Shown: positions 11,201-23,480, numbered from the stretch's first letter. The stretch is DNA of 64,000 nucleotides from Bugulina stolonifera (GCA_935421135.1 OW285192.1:19073001-19137000); one strand, 5' to 3'. Numbers and translations are program-made. The notes: generated from the sequence alone by a model not told the origin.

Positions 11201-14200
11201 CAAAATCCTCCACTTCTGAACACAACTCAAACTTTGGTAACACGTAGAAATCAGTTTGTACTTATTTGCTCCTTTAGTTTGAGAGAACATTAGACGTTGA
11301 AATACATAGAAGTAGTGCTCTGTTTGTATGAATGACAATAGCAGTAGCTCCGCCCATAGATGGCAGTTACGTTGTTAGGCAGAAGCCCCACAAGTTATGC
11401 AAGCAATACACGAAATGCAACACTATTGTACCAATGTTTCAATCAACTACATGAAGGGCTGTGGTACGTCTACTAGTGCTTACCGTGCTTGTTCATTTTT
11501 GACAGTTTCAGCAGCGACAAGAATAGTGAATGGCCGATGCTATCATGTGTCTGAGGAAACCCAAGCTGCGCCCATAGTAGGAAAATATTGTAAGCCTATG
11601 CCCACACAGTGTTATAGAAAGGTGATAAGTATCAACTCCACAGCCACTTCAACAATGAACCACTTCAACAATGAACCACTTCAACAATGAACCACTTCAA
11701 CAATGAACCACTTCAACAATGAACCACTTCAACAATGAACCACTTCAACAATGAACCACTTCAACAATGAACCACTTCAACAATGAACCACTTCAACAAT
11801 GAACCACTTCAACAATGAACCACTTCAACAATGAACCACTTCAACAATGAACCACTTCAACAATGAACCACTTCAACAATGAACCACTTCAACAATGAAC
11901 CACTTCAACAATGAACCACTTCAACAATGAACCACTTCAACTGTGTGGCTAAACACCAAATTATATGGCCCTATGCATGGCCAGACAGCTTTCAGTCTTA
12001 CGTGTAACACGATCCCTTGTTTAAGGTATTACATGTTCATGGTTATTATACCATTTGCTAGAATGTATGTGAGAGTTATACGCTCTTGATGTTCGTATTG
12101 CACATCTGGGAGTTGTTGTATCCTGTTAGCAATAAGAGTAATGTTGTACATGTACAGTTAATGCTGAACTACATTGTAAGTTATGCTTGCACTGTGCTTA
12201 GAATTGGTAATCTGTTTGTCAGGAGCAGATGAATCTGAAGTGATTCAGTGTACGTGCGGAATTAGAATTAACACAATCAGAATCAATAAATAACATGGAG
12301 CTCATAATAGTAGTAAGGCTTGGCATTATTCTCATAATAACAATGTACAGTACATATGATGGGGAGTATTTATATACTTAATAACAATATACAATGTATG
12401 ACAGTAAATAATGAAGTCATAAAGAGGTACTTGTATATAACTACAATAATAATAGTAAATATGAGTAGATACATTGAGTACACACTCTTGTAGATTTTGG
12501 CAGTCTCACCTTATTTATGATCCTGGTTATTATAGGACATCCAATCAGATACAAGGCGGACCAAACACCAAACAATAGGCCTATAATTGTGGAATGCGTG
12601 TCAAACTGAAAAATAGATAAAATAATGGTATTCAACAGTAATTGTTGTTTAACTGTACTATTAATCTAATACAATGTTTAACTGTACTATTAATCTAATA
12701 CAATGTTTAAGACTGTTCATTAGTTTATTTGGTGAACCTTTTATTTTCTGTCCATTTCAGTAAAAATGAGGAGTATTTCTACAATGTACAGTACTTGATA
12801 CTTTTATAAAATTGTATTTTTTAGCAAATGCATGTTGCACAAACAGAGGTACCTAAATATAATTTAAGAACATAATTATTCTATTTTACTGTCTTTATTC
12901 AAAGCATCCATGCTGCTATTCTAAATGTCTTCTGTATTGAACTGCTGAAGTGTCCACACCAATGTTATGTCTAAGTGTGTCGCATATGAGGGCCATGAGC
13001 ATGGACTACACCAGTAGCTATGTACAGTAAAATATACTCAGGGTTCTCAGCTACCCATTTTATCCCACACCTGAACTAACATAGATATTATATATTCATA
13101 TGATAGTGGAGTCTCTCTAGTACAGTAAACTCAGACCAATGAAGTTCAAAGTAGACTTACCGTACTGAATAGGAAGTAGACTTACCGTACTGACTAGTAA
13201 GTAGCCTTACCGTACTGAATAGGAAGTAGACTTACCGTACTGACTAGGAAGTAGACTTACCGTACTGACTAGTAAGTAGCCTTACCGTACTGAATAGGAA
13301 GTAGACTTACCGTACTGACTAGGAAGTAGACTTGGCGCACTGACTGGGAAGTAGACTTACCATACTGACTAGGAAGTAACCTTACCGTACTGAATAGGAA
13401 GTAGACTTACCACACTGACTAGGAAGTAGACTTACCGCACTGACTAGGAAGTAGACTTACCGTACTGACTAGGAAGTAGACTTACCACACTGACTAGGAA
13501 GTAGACTTACCGCACTGACTAGGAAGTTACTTATCCCAGCGGCTCTAGAACTGCCTATTACTTTATATGTAAAGCAATGTATAGACAACAGAACTATCCC
13601 AGGGACTCTCATCATCTCTAAAGACGTCTTTTTAGGAGACTCTTCCTTGGCTAAAACACAGAAACAAATACTTACTATAGTGTAGCACTGCTATACAATG
13701 TAATTGTCAAATACTTAGCATAAGGGCACCTGTGGCTACTGGCAAATGTAAGCCCTGTTCGATAAACAAATCACGCTTTACGAATATTGTAGATAACAAT
13801 CTCTTGCCGGAGTATATTCAGTGCAGTTCTACTATATAGCCTCTGGGTCGGAGCAGACATAGAGAGTGGGTGGGCTATGCTGTGATATACATTGTATCAC
13901 TGGAAACAAAATTTACACAGTCAGAAGCAAGCATATGTTGTAGGTAAGTCTCTATCCCCCAACCCTTTGAAGGAAGTAGAGTTACTAACACCTGATATAA
14001 GGAGAGAGTAGCTCCAACCACCCAGCTCCTTGATTAAACGCTACTAGTAGCCATCAGTTTGGCGATGTGAAAAACTAATTCATTCTACAAGCTAATGGCA
14101 CAATCACAGTCCAACCAGTGGCCTCCAAGGCTTTACCATTCATGAGAATTTTGAAAGTTTACTCCCACATTTATATAATGATAATTATAGTAGTAGGATA

Positions 14201-17200
14201 TTGCTACTATGGCACTAAAGTATTACTCTACGGCACCTACTAGCCCAGCACAGTGGACAGAACACATTAGACACACAAATGAGAAATTAAAAATATTCTT
14301 TTTGTCTACCACGCTAATGAATTAGGTGCTGTATGGGTGGGGTATTTTCATGAATGTAAAATTGAGTCCCTGACTACTCAATTGACAATTTGAAAATCAT
14401 GGCATAAAAATAACATCAAGTCCTTCATAAGATATTAATGCAATGCTATATTGTAACAAGTTTGTTTCTATCAAATTGCGTTAACCAGTATGTAAATCGA
14501 TTATGAATGAATGTTGATAATATACATGTACAATTGTAGGCGGACGGTGATCTCACCAATTGTTGGTACTATAAAGAGCTGACCAATCATAGGAAGGCAC
14601 ATGCAGCTGCCCATTGTCCAGAACATAGGGGTATAGCCACCAAGCTGAAAGGAAAAGTCAAAAGGTAAAATCTAATGATAGTAAACAGTAGGGCATATGA
14701 GAGGGGTGTATGAGAGGGGCGTATAAGAGGGGAGTATGAGAGGGGCGCATGGGAGGGCCAAGATTAAAATATTACTTGAATGCTTTTGAAAGTTTAGTTT
14801 CTTATTATCTTGTCGCTATCATTTTCTAAATAGATGGACACTAAAGAGGAAACTGACCGGTTGTATCACTGAGCCTAGACTGACCTGTTGTATTGCTGAC
14901 CCTAGTGCTGGACCCGCAGCATAGCCAGCTCCTTGTACCATCTCCACTAAGCCCTCAAACACACACATCATTCATGTAATGAAAATGTATCTCGTGATAG
15001 AAAAACGGGCGGGTTAAGGAGTGTAATTTCCACATCATCCAACAAACCGCCAGCCTCTGATAGCTCCTTACACTATGTGTACATGTAGAGCATGAGGCTG
15101 TCTGGGGCTGGTCCTGATGACAATACACACCTATCAGTTATACTGTACATTGTTTAGATGACCTCAATCTAAGAAAGCAGTATCCCATCTACCATATTAC
15201 GTCATGGCAGATAGCGGAAAGATTCCAAGTGTTGATTATCACTGATGGCATTGTAGGCTTATGACCAAATATTTTGTTTTGTGATATCTGCTGCTGCCCT
15301 ATAAAGCTGATACTTACCACCACCGTGCTCGTCTGGAATGTGGTAGACTTCAGTAGAATCGTCATTACAGTTACTGTCAGTGTTGCTGTACCACTCCCAG
15401 CAATCATTCTCACCACAATACACAAGGGGAGATAAATCCTGTTTGGACTGTAGGTTACCAAACTACAAAATTACAAAACTAAACTTATTTGCAGTAGAAA
15501 TGCTAACATGGCCAAGTGTGAGCCTGCAACAACTCACATCAGCAAACTGCAATTCTATCACGTAGAGAGGAAATTCTACTCTCAAATTTGAAGTCAAAAC
15601 TAAGACTAAGCTGTGCTTCCCAATTTATGTAATTATGTGGAAACTGCACAGATGAGGTATTAGCCAAGATATGCGTACCCAGTAACCAACAATGTGCGTA
15701 CTTCCATTGTACAAGCATGTAGTTACACATGTACATGTACATGTAGTTACACATGTACATGTTCATGTAGTTACACATGTACATGTTCATGTAGTTACAC
15801 ATGTACATGTTCATGTAGTTACACATGTACATGTACATGTAGTTACACATGTACATGTACATGTAGTTACACATGTACATGTACATGTAGTTACACATGT
15901 ACATGTAGTTACACATGTACATGTAGTTACACATGTACATGTACATGTAGTTACACATGTACATGTTCATGTAGTTACACATGTACATGTTCATGTAGTT
16001 ACACATGTACATGTACATGTAGTTACACATGTACATGTACATGTAGTTACACATGTACATGTACATGTAGTTACACATGTACATGTAGTTACACATGTAC
16101 ATGTACATGTAGTTACACATGTACATGTTCATGTAGTTACACATGTACATGTGTAACTACATGTACATGTACATGTAGTTACATGTAGTTACATGTAGTT
16201 ACATGTAGTTACACATGTACATGTACATGTAGTTACACATGTACATGTTCATGTAGTTACACATGTACATGTACATGTGTAACTACATGTACATGTACAT
16301 GTACATGTACATGTACATGTACATGTAGTTACACTGTACACACTACTTATTACATTGTATAAACTTACCCAATTGTGACACAGCATAGAGCAGTAACAAC
16401 ACTTCCGAGAAAGCAGAGAGTTTTTGGGCTGATCCTGCCGACCTGCAAGAAGAGGATGACCTAAGCATGTACTCGTGCTACAGTATTGCTATATCCAAGT
16501 GACATTGCTTACCAAGAGACAATAACTCCTAACTATTAGTTTATATATCTGTTCATGCTATAATACAGTCATATCTTTGACTGCTTAGTCTTAGCTTTGT
16601 CCTCTGTGCTTTCACAAATATCTTGGCAACTACATTTATAAGCAGTTTGTTGGTCTGCTAAGCATGCCTCACTGCAATATTTGCTCGCTTTTGTTCATGT
16701 GTTGTTGTCATGCATGTGCATGACCTCTGGTGGCGCAGGCATTTTGCAGGGATTCCATAAGGAGTGTTGTGTTTCCAGCAGGAAAGTCTGCGCTGCCGAT
16801 ATAGCCCGAGTTTCGACACACATTCAGCGAGTGGGTGGAGTACCCACCCTGTCTTGGGTCAGGTCTGAAGGCCTAAGACTACACCTTCGGCCCAACAGCT
16901 ATACCACGGGACCCGATTTCAAAGTCCTTCGGCCCAAGTTTTGACACACATTCGGCGAGTGAGTGGAGTACCCACCCTGTCTTGGGTCAGGTCTGAAGGC
17001 CTAAGACTACACCTTCGGCCCAACAGCTATACCACGGGACCCGATTTCAAAGTCCTTCGGCCCAAGTTTTGACACACATTCGGCGAGTGGGTGGAGTACC
17101 CACCCTGTCTTGGGTCAGGTCTGAAGGCCTAAGGCTACACCTTCAGCCCAACAGTGATACCACGGGACCCGATTTCAAAATCCTAGCACCACCCAGTGGC

Positions 17201-18632
17201 ATTGCAACATGCACGTATATAAATTGTCCCGATTTTCGACCTCAAATCTGACTGGAGAACGCAGACCGTAAACCACAGGCCACAGACCGTTTCATCTTTT
17301 GCCATATGAAGACTCTCTGAAGGAGTTTCTCTCTGCTGAACTCGACACAACCAAGTTCCTTGTTGGAGTCCTAGCAGAACATAGAATCACCTCCCCCTAG
17401 AATGCTTACTAGTAGTCACGTGACAATATAATTTCATTAGCAGGAGGTAGTTATTCTCATTGTTTACATTAGTAACCATTATAATCATATATAACACGGA
17501 AAATTTTTGAATGGGGATTTCAATGCTTTCTCAGTTTTTTTGCCCAAATAATTTTTACAGAACATGTTACAGAATATGTTGATGTATAAAAAAAAACCAT
17601 AGAATTTGCTTGAAAGCTTTCTGACTGTAATAAATTTGGTCACTATTGAGACTCTATTATTGTAATTATAGTAATGCATTGTATTATATTGTGATGACTT
17701 CTACTAAAGTAATAGCATGACAACTTATTAAGTAGGTTGTGGCAGCTTGTGTCAGCTGATATTGTATTAGCTGTGTATCTCAGCTGATACAATAATAGCC
17801 TGTGGAATCATCCCCACCCATCCTGTTGTTGATGTTTACATTAGCTACTTGCCCCAGCTATCATACAAGGTAATAACCTGATTGGTAGTGACAATTTGTG
17901 GATTCATCGCCCACCTATTGTCTTGTGTATGAGAAAACAACTCTTAATTTTTGCCTGCTGCTCATGCTGGGAAAACTGTCTGTGCATTGTGGCATCTTGA
18001 TGTCACAGATTCTTGTTCTGGTACAGAGGCTAGGTTATAACCTACAGAGAATATTCCAGATTGGACTCACATTTGGGAGAGTATTACAAAGACACTCCCA
18101 TATTATTAGGGGTTGTGGCTATTCCCCCCAGCAATTTTATCAGCTGCAGTGTCTAAGCTATGAATAATCTGTCCCAAAACATGTAAGTGCAGTACTGGCC
18201 ACTAGAACAACTGGCCAAAGAACAAGGCTACTTGTTTACTGTCTGATCATGTGACTACCTCATAGCATGCTGGTATAGAGTTTTGAAATTTTTAATAAAT
18301 GTGCCTAAAGAAGGCAAGTTAATATGCATAACGTGGCACTCTATAGAAGTGAACACATAGACTGTGTAATAACTTACCAGGTAACCAACAACTAGAGAAG
18401 TTATCAATCTGGAGAGCTCAAAAGAAGAGAAGACAATTCCAATCTGAGTATCAGTTAATCCTTTACTCTTAGCTTCCTGAGGGAAGAAAGGAAAGAGGAA
18501 TGTATCTGTACATAAAGCTGTAAACTGACTGGTTAGTAGAACTAGGGTTAATAGTCTCTCTCTCCATTTAGAAGAAGCCTTCAGTTTGTCTTCATCTAGT
18601 AGTCCCTGAGTCTCTTCTTCTTTATCCTTCAT
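8245..18632 (-). CDS. SLC18B1-like: Complete SLC18B1-like MFS transporter (gene C), 11 exons, 444 aa
   Basis: Exons in coding order: 18632-18378, 16442-16369, 15438-15318, 14953-14885, 14644-14557, 13650-13511, 12605-12510, 10789-10686, 9845-9750, 9079-8908, 8364-8245 (TGA). All junctions are AG/GT and phases join without a break (1335 nt). Exon 1 opens with a charged tail containing GLLDED, then helix 1 and [12 protein letters not shown]. This and [20 protein letters not shown] match the N-terminal half of SLC18B1. Exon 4 carries the antiporter-type motif [12 protein letters not shown], exon 7 carries [13 protein letters not shown], and exon 10 carries [14 protein letters not shown]. Length fits the family (human protein about 450 aa), with about 12 helices. 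Expected role is a vesicular or membrane polyamine/amine transporter; the substrate is inferred. The start is the first ATG before a hydrophobic segment. Most introns carry minisatellites. An untranslated 5' exon cannot be excluded. Confidence 0.85.
9127..9713. repeat. 22-bp minisatellite in gene C intron 9
   Basis: About 26 degenerate copies of CATAGCTGCTAATATCACAG plus AG, between exon 10 and exon 9. It is a more diverged relative of the array at 3808-4225. Confidence 0.95.
9885..10310. repeat. 18-bp minisatellite next to gene C exon 9
   Basis: The 18-bp unit GTGTGGGTCATGTGGACA is nearly perfect from about 10003 to 10308, with degenerate copies down to 9885. On the - strand the unit is six codons (HMTHTV-like), and the frame that enters exon 9 stays open through the whole array. 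Confidence 0.95.
11645..11942. repeat. 16-bp minisatellite, about 18 copies (intron 7)
   Basis: Perfect or near-perfect repeats of CACTTCAACAATGAAC in the intron between exons 8 and 7 of gene C. Confidence 0.97.
13150..13530 (-). repeat. 25-bp minisatellite carrying the exon 6 splice donor
   Basis: About 15 units of 25 bp; on the - strand each holds CGGTAAGTCTACTTCCTAG. The first unit in transcript order overlaps the end of exon 6 (13511), and its GTAAGT is the donor I use. Fourteen units keep GGTAAG and one (near 13332) has lost it. Because 25 is not a multiple of three, use of the next donors would change the frame. Confidence 0.9.
15716..16335. repeat. ACATGT-rich array (intron 2 of gene C)
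   Basis: Units of about 18-24 bp built from GTAGTTAC and ACATGTACATGT words, with inverted sub-blocks near 16145-16170 and 16275-16300. ACATGT is palindromic, so the array can fold on itself. It ends 30 bp before the donor of exon 2. Confidence 0.95.
16640..17309 (-). mobile_element. Helitron-like dispersed repeat, copy 3
   Basis: In reverse orientation this matches the element at 54376-55047, from the right-hand end (AAAAGATGAAACGGTC read on -) to the left-hand end near GTTTGTTGGTCTG. Its middle holds three tandem 127-bp units (16812-about 17185) containing GGTGGAGTACCCACCCTGTC; related GC-rich sequence is single-copy at 54590-54810. It lies in intron 1 of gene C. Confidence 0.6.
16812..17185. 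repeat. 127-bp tandem triplication inside the dispersed repeat
   Basis: Three units begin near 16812, 16939 and 17066. The first two are almost identical and the third differs at scattered sites. Confidence 0.9.
17310..18377. other. Intron 1 remainder of gene C, no gene seen
   Basis: An AT-rich intron stretch. A short inverted pair (CAGCTGATATTGTATTA and CAGCTGATACAATAATA, about 17755-17790) is the only structure noticed. Confidence 0.5.
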
Positions 18633-19866
18633 GCTTGTATCAAAGGTTGAGCTTAAAATATGAACAAGAAAGAAGACAGTAGTAGAACTTTATTGATTTA
18701 TGAGACAAGCTGCTGCATTGCAGAATTTCTCTTCATTTGAAGATATTGCAATGGGTAAGTGTAGTTACTGTAGTTCACTAATGTATTCAAAATCATGCAC
18801 ACCTTACCACAAGGAAAATTTTCATTGGACAAATTTGTGTTCAAGCGAGAGACCTTACAACCTTGGCATTCAGTCTATTATCATAGACGGATGAAGATTA
18901 TCATTACCTGATTGATTGATTGATTGATTGGTTTATCTGTCACAGACATCCAAGTATGTTGCTAAATTTGAATGATTATAAAATTACTGCTCTTATGAAA
19001 TAGGAAAATCTGACCTAGTAGATTTACAAAATATTTACAGTTATTTTTCTCTTGAGCAATCTGACTTACATTTTAAGCTCATTCAGGATTACAAAAGCTT
19101 TGGTGAATTTAGTCTCCACTCATTTTACAACATCAGGTCAAAGTTAGCAATTTTGAGCACTGTTGGGCATCATTTGGGTATAATTATTCAGGTATTATTT
19201 GATCTGGTGTAGAGAAGTAATTTAACATCAAATTTACCGAAGCCTATGTTATTCTGAATGAGTAAAATTATGTGTCAAAATACACAATTAAGATCATAAA
19301 AAGCAATCCTTGTCCGATGCAGAGCAGTAATTCAACACATAACATTATATCAATACAGTCTACAGGTTTGTTACTACACTTACCTGTCCAGTCTAAAGTG
19401 TAGATTTATATGGTTTACAGCCAGTACGCTACCAACTTGCAGTGAAATGTTTGATTGTTAGCACTGTTCTAGACTACACTGCAGTACAGATGCTGGTATT
19501 TGTTCATTCTCTTATCTTTCATGCAGAGCAGATAAAAAGTGCTAATTATGTTAAATATGTGATTTCTTCGCAGAGTACACAATTGTCTCCTTGCTATTAG
19601 TGAAGTTGCCAAACAACAGTAACTATGGTAATCTACACTCTACATGTACATCTAGGTGACAGTTGCTTGCCGCTTGTCCACTGCTGTTTTTTGGTGAGAG
19701 TTTGTGATATTAACTCAGCGTCATCACCTGAATGCAACTAATAGACTATGCGTCAGTAACGTCTGCATTTTATAAACACAGGAAGATATGGTGTGTCTTG
19801 GCAAGATTACTGTAATCGACTGGTATTCTACCTGTACTGTATGTAACATCATGAAGGGTATAATAT
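18633..19866. other. 5' flank of gene C, no gene seen
   Basis: Holds the presumed promoter and 5' UTR of gene C. A (GATT)n microsatellite is at about 18910-18930. No CpG-like cluster or clear core promoter element was recognised. Confidence 0.4.
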
Positions 19867-20673
19867 TGTAATGGTACAGGACATTTTGTATACGACTCCA
19901 ACTACCGGACAAAGCTCCACGGCACCCTAAGTGCCTAGTAGTTGTTACAGCGCTACTCATTTGACACTCACACTCTTGTAATTAGCTGTTCGTATACTTA
20001 TATTCAATTGCATTGCATGTTAAACCATTAATTACTGTCTATATACGTGTCTCCATGTGTTTATACTCACTACTTATTCATGTATTGTTCCACTATATAA
20101 TTGTATATAGCTACATGATTATTTCTAAGTCTTTTAATGCCTTTTATACCCATGTACAGAGGCCCGACCTCTCAGAATTCATTGATATTCATTTTGTACA
20201 TGAATTGGACCATTTTAAGCAACTTTTGTAGAACCCGACCTATTTTGGGTCGGCCGTCGGGCTTCCGGCGGCCATCTTGTTGCGCAACTTCCGGACGACC
20301 ACACGTCGTCTTTTCCCGACGTCACGTCGGCCGGAAGTCCTTATACTATATAAAGGGCACTGTTTTACTGTTCATTGTCTCAGTCTTCACTTGGCTTTCA
20401 ATAAAGACACATCTATACTTGATACAGAGACTTTCTCTTCCTTTTACTAGGTCATTCGCTTAGCGAACCGCCTACTAGGTCGGATTACTCTCTTTCATTG
20501 TATAGTCTGAAGGTCGGACTTGGGATCAGATGGGTCGTCTTTGGTAGTATTTGGGCTACTGAGACCGCTCAATCTTTCATGTAATGCGAAGTCCTATTAC
20601 CACTCATAGGCACTTCATTTCTGGGTCGATAGTCGTCCAAGGACGACCGCACCAAAAAACAGAAACCATTACA
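19867..20673 (+). mobile_element. Solo LTR, 807 bp, ATAT target duplication
   Basis: Starts TGTAATGGTAC, ends ACCATTACA, and is flanked by ATAT at 19863-19866 and 20674-20677. It contains GCGGCCATCTTG (20268-20279), CCGGAAGT (20331-20338), TATATAAA (about 20347) and CAATAAAG (about 20399), then a GC-richer U5. No internal coding region is attached. Confidence 0.8.
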
Positions 20674-20726
20674 ATATTACAGTGCTGTAAGCAAGCCTGG
20701 GGTTGGCTTCTATTGCTATTACATAT

Positions 20727-21389
20727 TGTGATGGTACGCCAAGTCGTATCTTACATCTGACACTCATTATTGTGTGCATACATGTATATATCTGCTTGTA
20801 CTTTACTCCTATATTGTTGTATATGATTATATGATTATATCTAAGTCTTTTAATGCCTTTTATACCCATGTACAAAGGCCCGACCTCTCAGAATCCATTG
20901 ATATTCATTTTGTACATGAATTGGACCATTATAAGCAACTTTTGTAGAACCCGACCTATTTTGGGTCGGCCGTCGAGCTTCCGGCGGCCATCTTGTTGCG
21001 CAACTTCCGGACGACCACACGTCGTCTTTTCCCGACGTCACGTCGGCCGGAAGTCCTTATACTATATAAAGGGCACTGTTTTACTGTTCATTGTCTCAGT
21101 CTTCACTTGGCTTTCAATAAAGACACATCTATACTTGATACAGAGACTTTCTCTTCCTTTTACTAGGTCATTCGCTTAGCGAACCGCCTACTAGGTCGGA
21201 TTACTCTCTTTCATTGTATAGTCTGAAGGTCGAACTTGGGACCAGATGGGTCGTCTCTGGTAGTATTTGGGCTACTGAGACCGCTCGATCTTTCATGTAA
21301 TGAGAAGTTCTATTACCACTCGTAGGCACTTCATTTCTGGGTCGATAGTCGTCCAAGGACGACCGCACCAAATCACAGAAACCATTACA
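20727..21389 (+). mobile_element. Second LTR of the same family, 663 bp
   Basis: Starts TGTGATGGTACGC and ends ACCATTACA. From about 20845 it is almost identical to the LTR 53 bp upstream; its 5' part is shorter. Flanks are ATAT on the left and ATAA on the right, so the target duplication is imperfect. Either it is a separate solo LTR at a nearby ATAT site, or the pair remains from a rearranged provirus. Confidence 0.75.
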
Positions 21390-21429
21390 ATAAACAGTAA
21401 GCATCAATGATCACAGGTTTTGTTTTAAC

Positions 21430-22284
21430 CAAGGAGTAAGAAGAGAAGGAGGCTCGTCCAAGAGGAGTTTGTGTTCGATGTGCTCCTCGGTTTAAAAAGA
21501 TTATCACATGGGTCGCTGGCATTAAGCGAGTAGACAACTCCATTGAATCGTGATGCGATTCGTCATTGCTGTTGCAGCAATGTACATGTGCATACTTTGG
21601 CGCTTATGACGTCACAGTTATAGCATCCAATGAAAATCATTTCTCTGCAGAGATAAACATAATTGTTCATTGAGATAGCCAATAGTTTGAGCACTATTTT
21701 CATTTAGTTTGGGCATCTTGTAGGGCCCACAAACTAGCCTAAGCACTGAACTGGTATCTGAACTATATGCCATAAAATAGACTAAGTATATGGAGTCCTG
21801 TTGTACGAGAAACGTGTTGCACAAATTGACTCATTTCAACCGCGATTTAAGTGTTTGTACGTTTTATTTATTATGAAGGAGCAAAATTTAAATTTGGAAT
21901 TCAAGCTCACTCACTGTAGCAAACTTAAATCTATTAGTGTTATTCTTGCTTATTTTGTTGATCATGTTGGTGTTTGCAAAGTGTCATTTTATATCGAAAT
22001 ACGCAATTTTCTTCAAATATGGCGATTTTACTCGGCTATATCTTTCGTATCCCAGTGACATAAGTATTGTGTTTATAGTCAATGTGTTCACCAGGCCATT
22101 ACCAATTAGTGACATTGATTATATTTTAATTTTAGTTAATGTGTGAATTTTACTTTTTTAAAAATATTCATCATGTTTTCTTCAGACTTTACCAAGTACC
22201 CGAGGCACACATCGAACACCGGAAGCCCATTGTAACATATATACAGATTTTCGTGGACGAGCCTCCTTCTCTTCTTACTCCTTG
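21430..22284. mobile_element. Non-autonomous DNA transposon, 855 bp, long inverted ends
   Basis: Inverted ends of about 30 bp (CAAGGAGTAAGAAGAGAAGG and onward to CTCGTCC) with further weak inverse similarity inside (GTTCGATGTG... against CACATCGAACACC). A 7-bp direct repeat TTTTAAC lies immediately outside both ends (21423-21429 and 22285-22291). No transposase frame is present; the family is not assigned. Confidence 0.7.
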
Positions 22285-22360
22285 TTTTAACTTGTCTGAT
22301 TTAAGATTTATTGCTGATGGCTAGCAATTCCTATAATTAGCTTTTCAAATTTGATCAAAC

Positions 22361-22683
22361 TGTAGTATGCAGGTAATAAACTGTAGTATGCAGGTAATAA
22401 ACTGTAGTGTGCAGGTAATAAACTGTGGCCTGCAGGTAATACACTGTAGCTTGCAGGTAATAATCTGTAGCCTGTAGGTAATAAACTGTAACTTGTAGGT
22501 AATAAACTGTAATATGCAGGTAATAAACTGTAGTATGCAGGTAATAAACTGTGGCCTGCAGGTAATAAACTGTAGCCTGCAGGTAATAAACTGTAGCCTG
22601 TAGGTAATAAACTGTAGTATGCAAGTAATAAACCGTAGCACGCAGGTAATAAACCATAGCACGCAGGTAATAAACCATAGCAC
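22361..22683. repeat. 21-bp minisatellite, about 15 copies
   Basis: Unit AGGTAATAAACTGTAGTATG plus C. A four-copy array of a close relative is at 39217-39299, and both sit next to the word GAGGTGGGTACACG, so array and flank appear to have been copied together. Confidence 0.95.
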
Positions 22684-22739
22684 CAGTGTTCGAAGTGGAA
22701 CAAATGAGGTGGGTACACGGTACCTACCTGTAATCTTAG

Positions 22740-22846
22740 GACCTTTCCTAAAGTACATGGTACCAATGAATGTAGACCATTCCTTATATTTTAAACTACT
22801 GAGTGTGCTTTGTGTCCTTCAATTTGGTATTACTGCTGCATTGATT
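22740..22846 (+). CDS. Putative membrane-helix exon (orphan)
   Basis: After an acceptor (ATCTTAG) a frame reads PFLKYMVPMN, then the hydrophobic stretch LLSVLCVLQFGITAALIV, to a GTAAGA donor at 22847. Length is 107 nt (phase 1 in, 0 out). Without splicing the frame stays open to 23047. Hydrophobic periodicity suggests one transmembrane helix of a carrier. No partner exon was found with confidence, and the family is unknown. Confidence 0.3.
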
Positions 22847-23187
22847 GTAAGAATGAATAGATCTACATTATTTAAAACACGACAACTCCCCTTATCTTTT
22901 TTTCACTGTAATAAAAGTACATGTAGTCAAAGAGAAAACAACTTCTTTATTTATTACAAAATGCTGAGCTACAACATTTCACAGTTGTATATTTTGTCAA
23001 AAGTATATAAACACAAACAACAACAGCATGTAACTGCAACTGTATGAAAACTACAGTAATTCAACAAAACAGCTATGACATTGACATCAACATTAGAGAA
23101 GGGAAGGAGTTGAAGTTTATCAACAAAATTATAATAAACAAAAGTATTATACAATAAAATACATGTATTTCCCTTGCCACAACCTAC

Positions 23188-23261
23188 CTGTAGACTTTAA
23201 TATATAACACCAGTAACGTTATTTGAACAACAGCTATAAGGAAAAGGTAAAAGGTTGAAGC
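23188..23261 (-). CDS. Putative membrane-helix exon (orphan, - strand)
   Basis: Between a TTTTATAG acceptor and a GTAGGT donor a 74-nt frame reads TFYLFLIAVVQITLLVLYIK. This resembles the helix of the + strand exon at 22740-22846 in position of aromatic and glutamine residues. It could be one exon of a paralogue in convergent orientation. A second weak candidate on the same strand lies at about 23594-23668 (reads VVTSGEDTWNTVFSDP), but its phase does not join this exon. Confidence 0.28.
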
Positions 23262-23399
23262 CTATAAAACATACATACCTGTGTAAAGGAGTTTCACCAA
23301 TTTATCTAGGATGAATACATGTACTACTCACTGGGTTTTCTCTAATATTATTATAATTTTGTTAATTTAAGGAATTTATCTGTGTGAGCTGTCAGGTCT

Positions 23400-23480
23400 T
23401 GCATCAAATCCATGAAAACACCAGGCCCTGACTGGGGTTTGAACCAATGGTCTCTACAGTGCCTAATCGCCTAGAAAAGT
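23400..23480 (-). repeat. Possible tRNA-derived SINE fragment
   Basis: On the - strand, GGTTCAAACCCCAGTC resembles an RNA polymerase III B box inside a T-arm-like setting. No A box or complete cloverleaf was seen. Confidence 0.3.

Noticed and set aside
11397..11690. 97-codon frame on + ([15 protein letters not shown]...)
   Set aside because: Lies inside an intron of gene C on the opposite strand, runs into the 16-bp repeat, and has no recognised motif or splice support.
13552..13562. Donor AAA|GTAATA as the end of exon 6
   Set aside because: It also gives an open junction, but would remove 17 residues that are needed to match the spacing of the SLC18B1 helix up to the next exon.
23400..23480. 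tRNA gene
   Set aside because: Only a B-box-like word is present; no acceptor stem, A box or anticodon arm can be paired.
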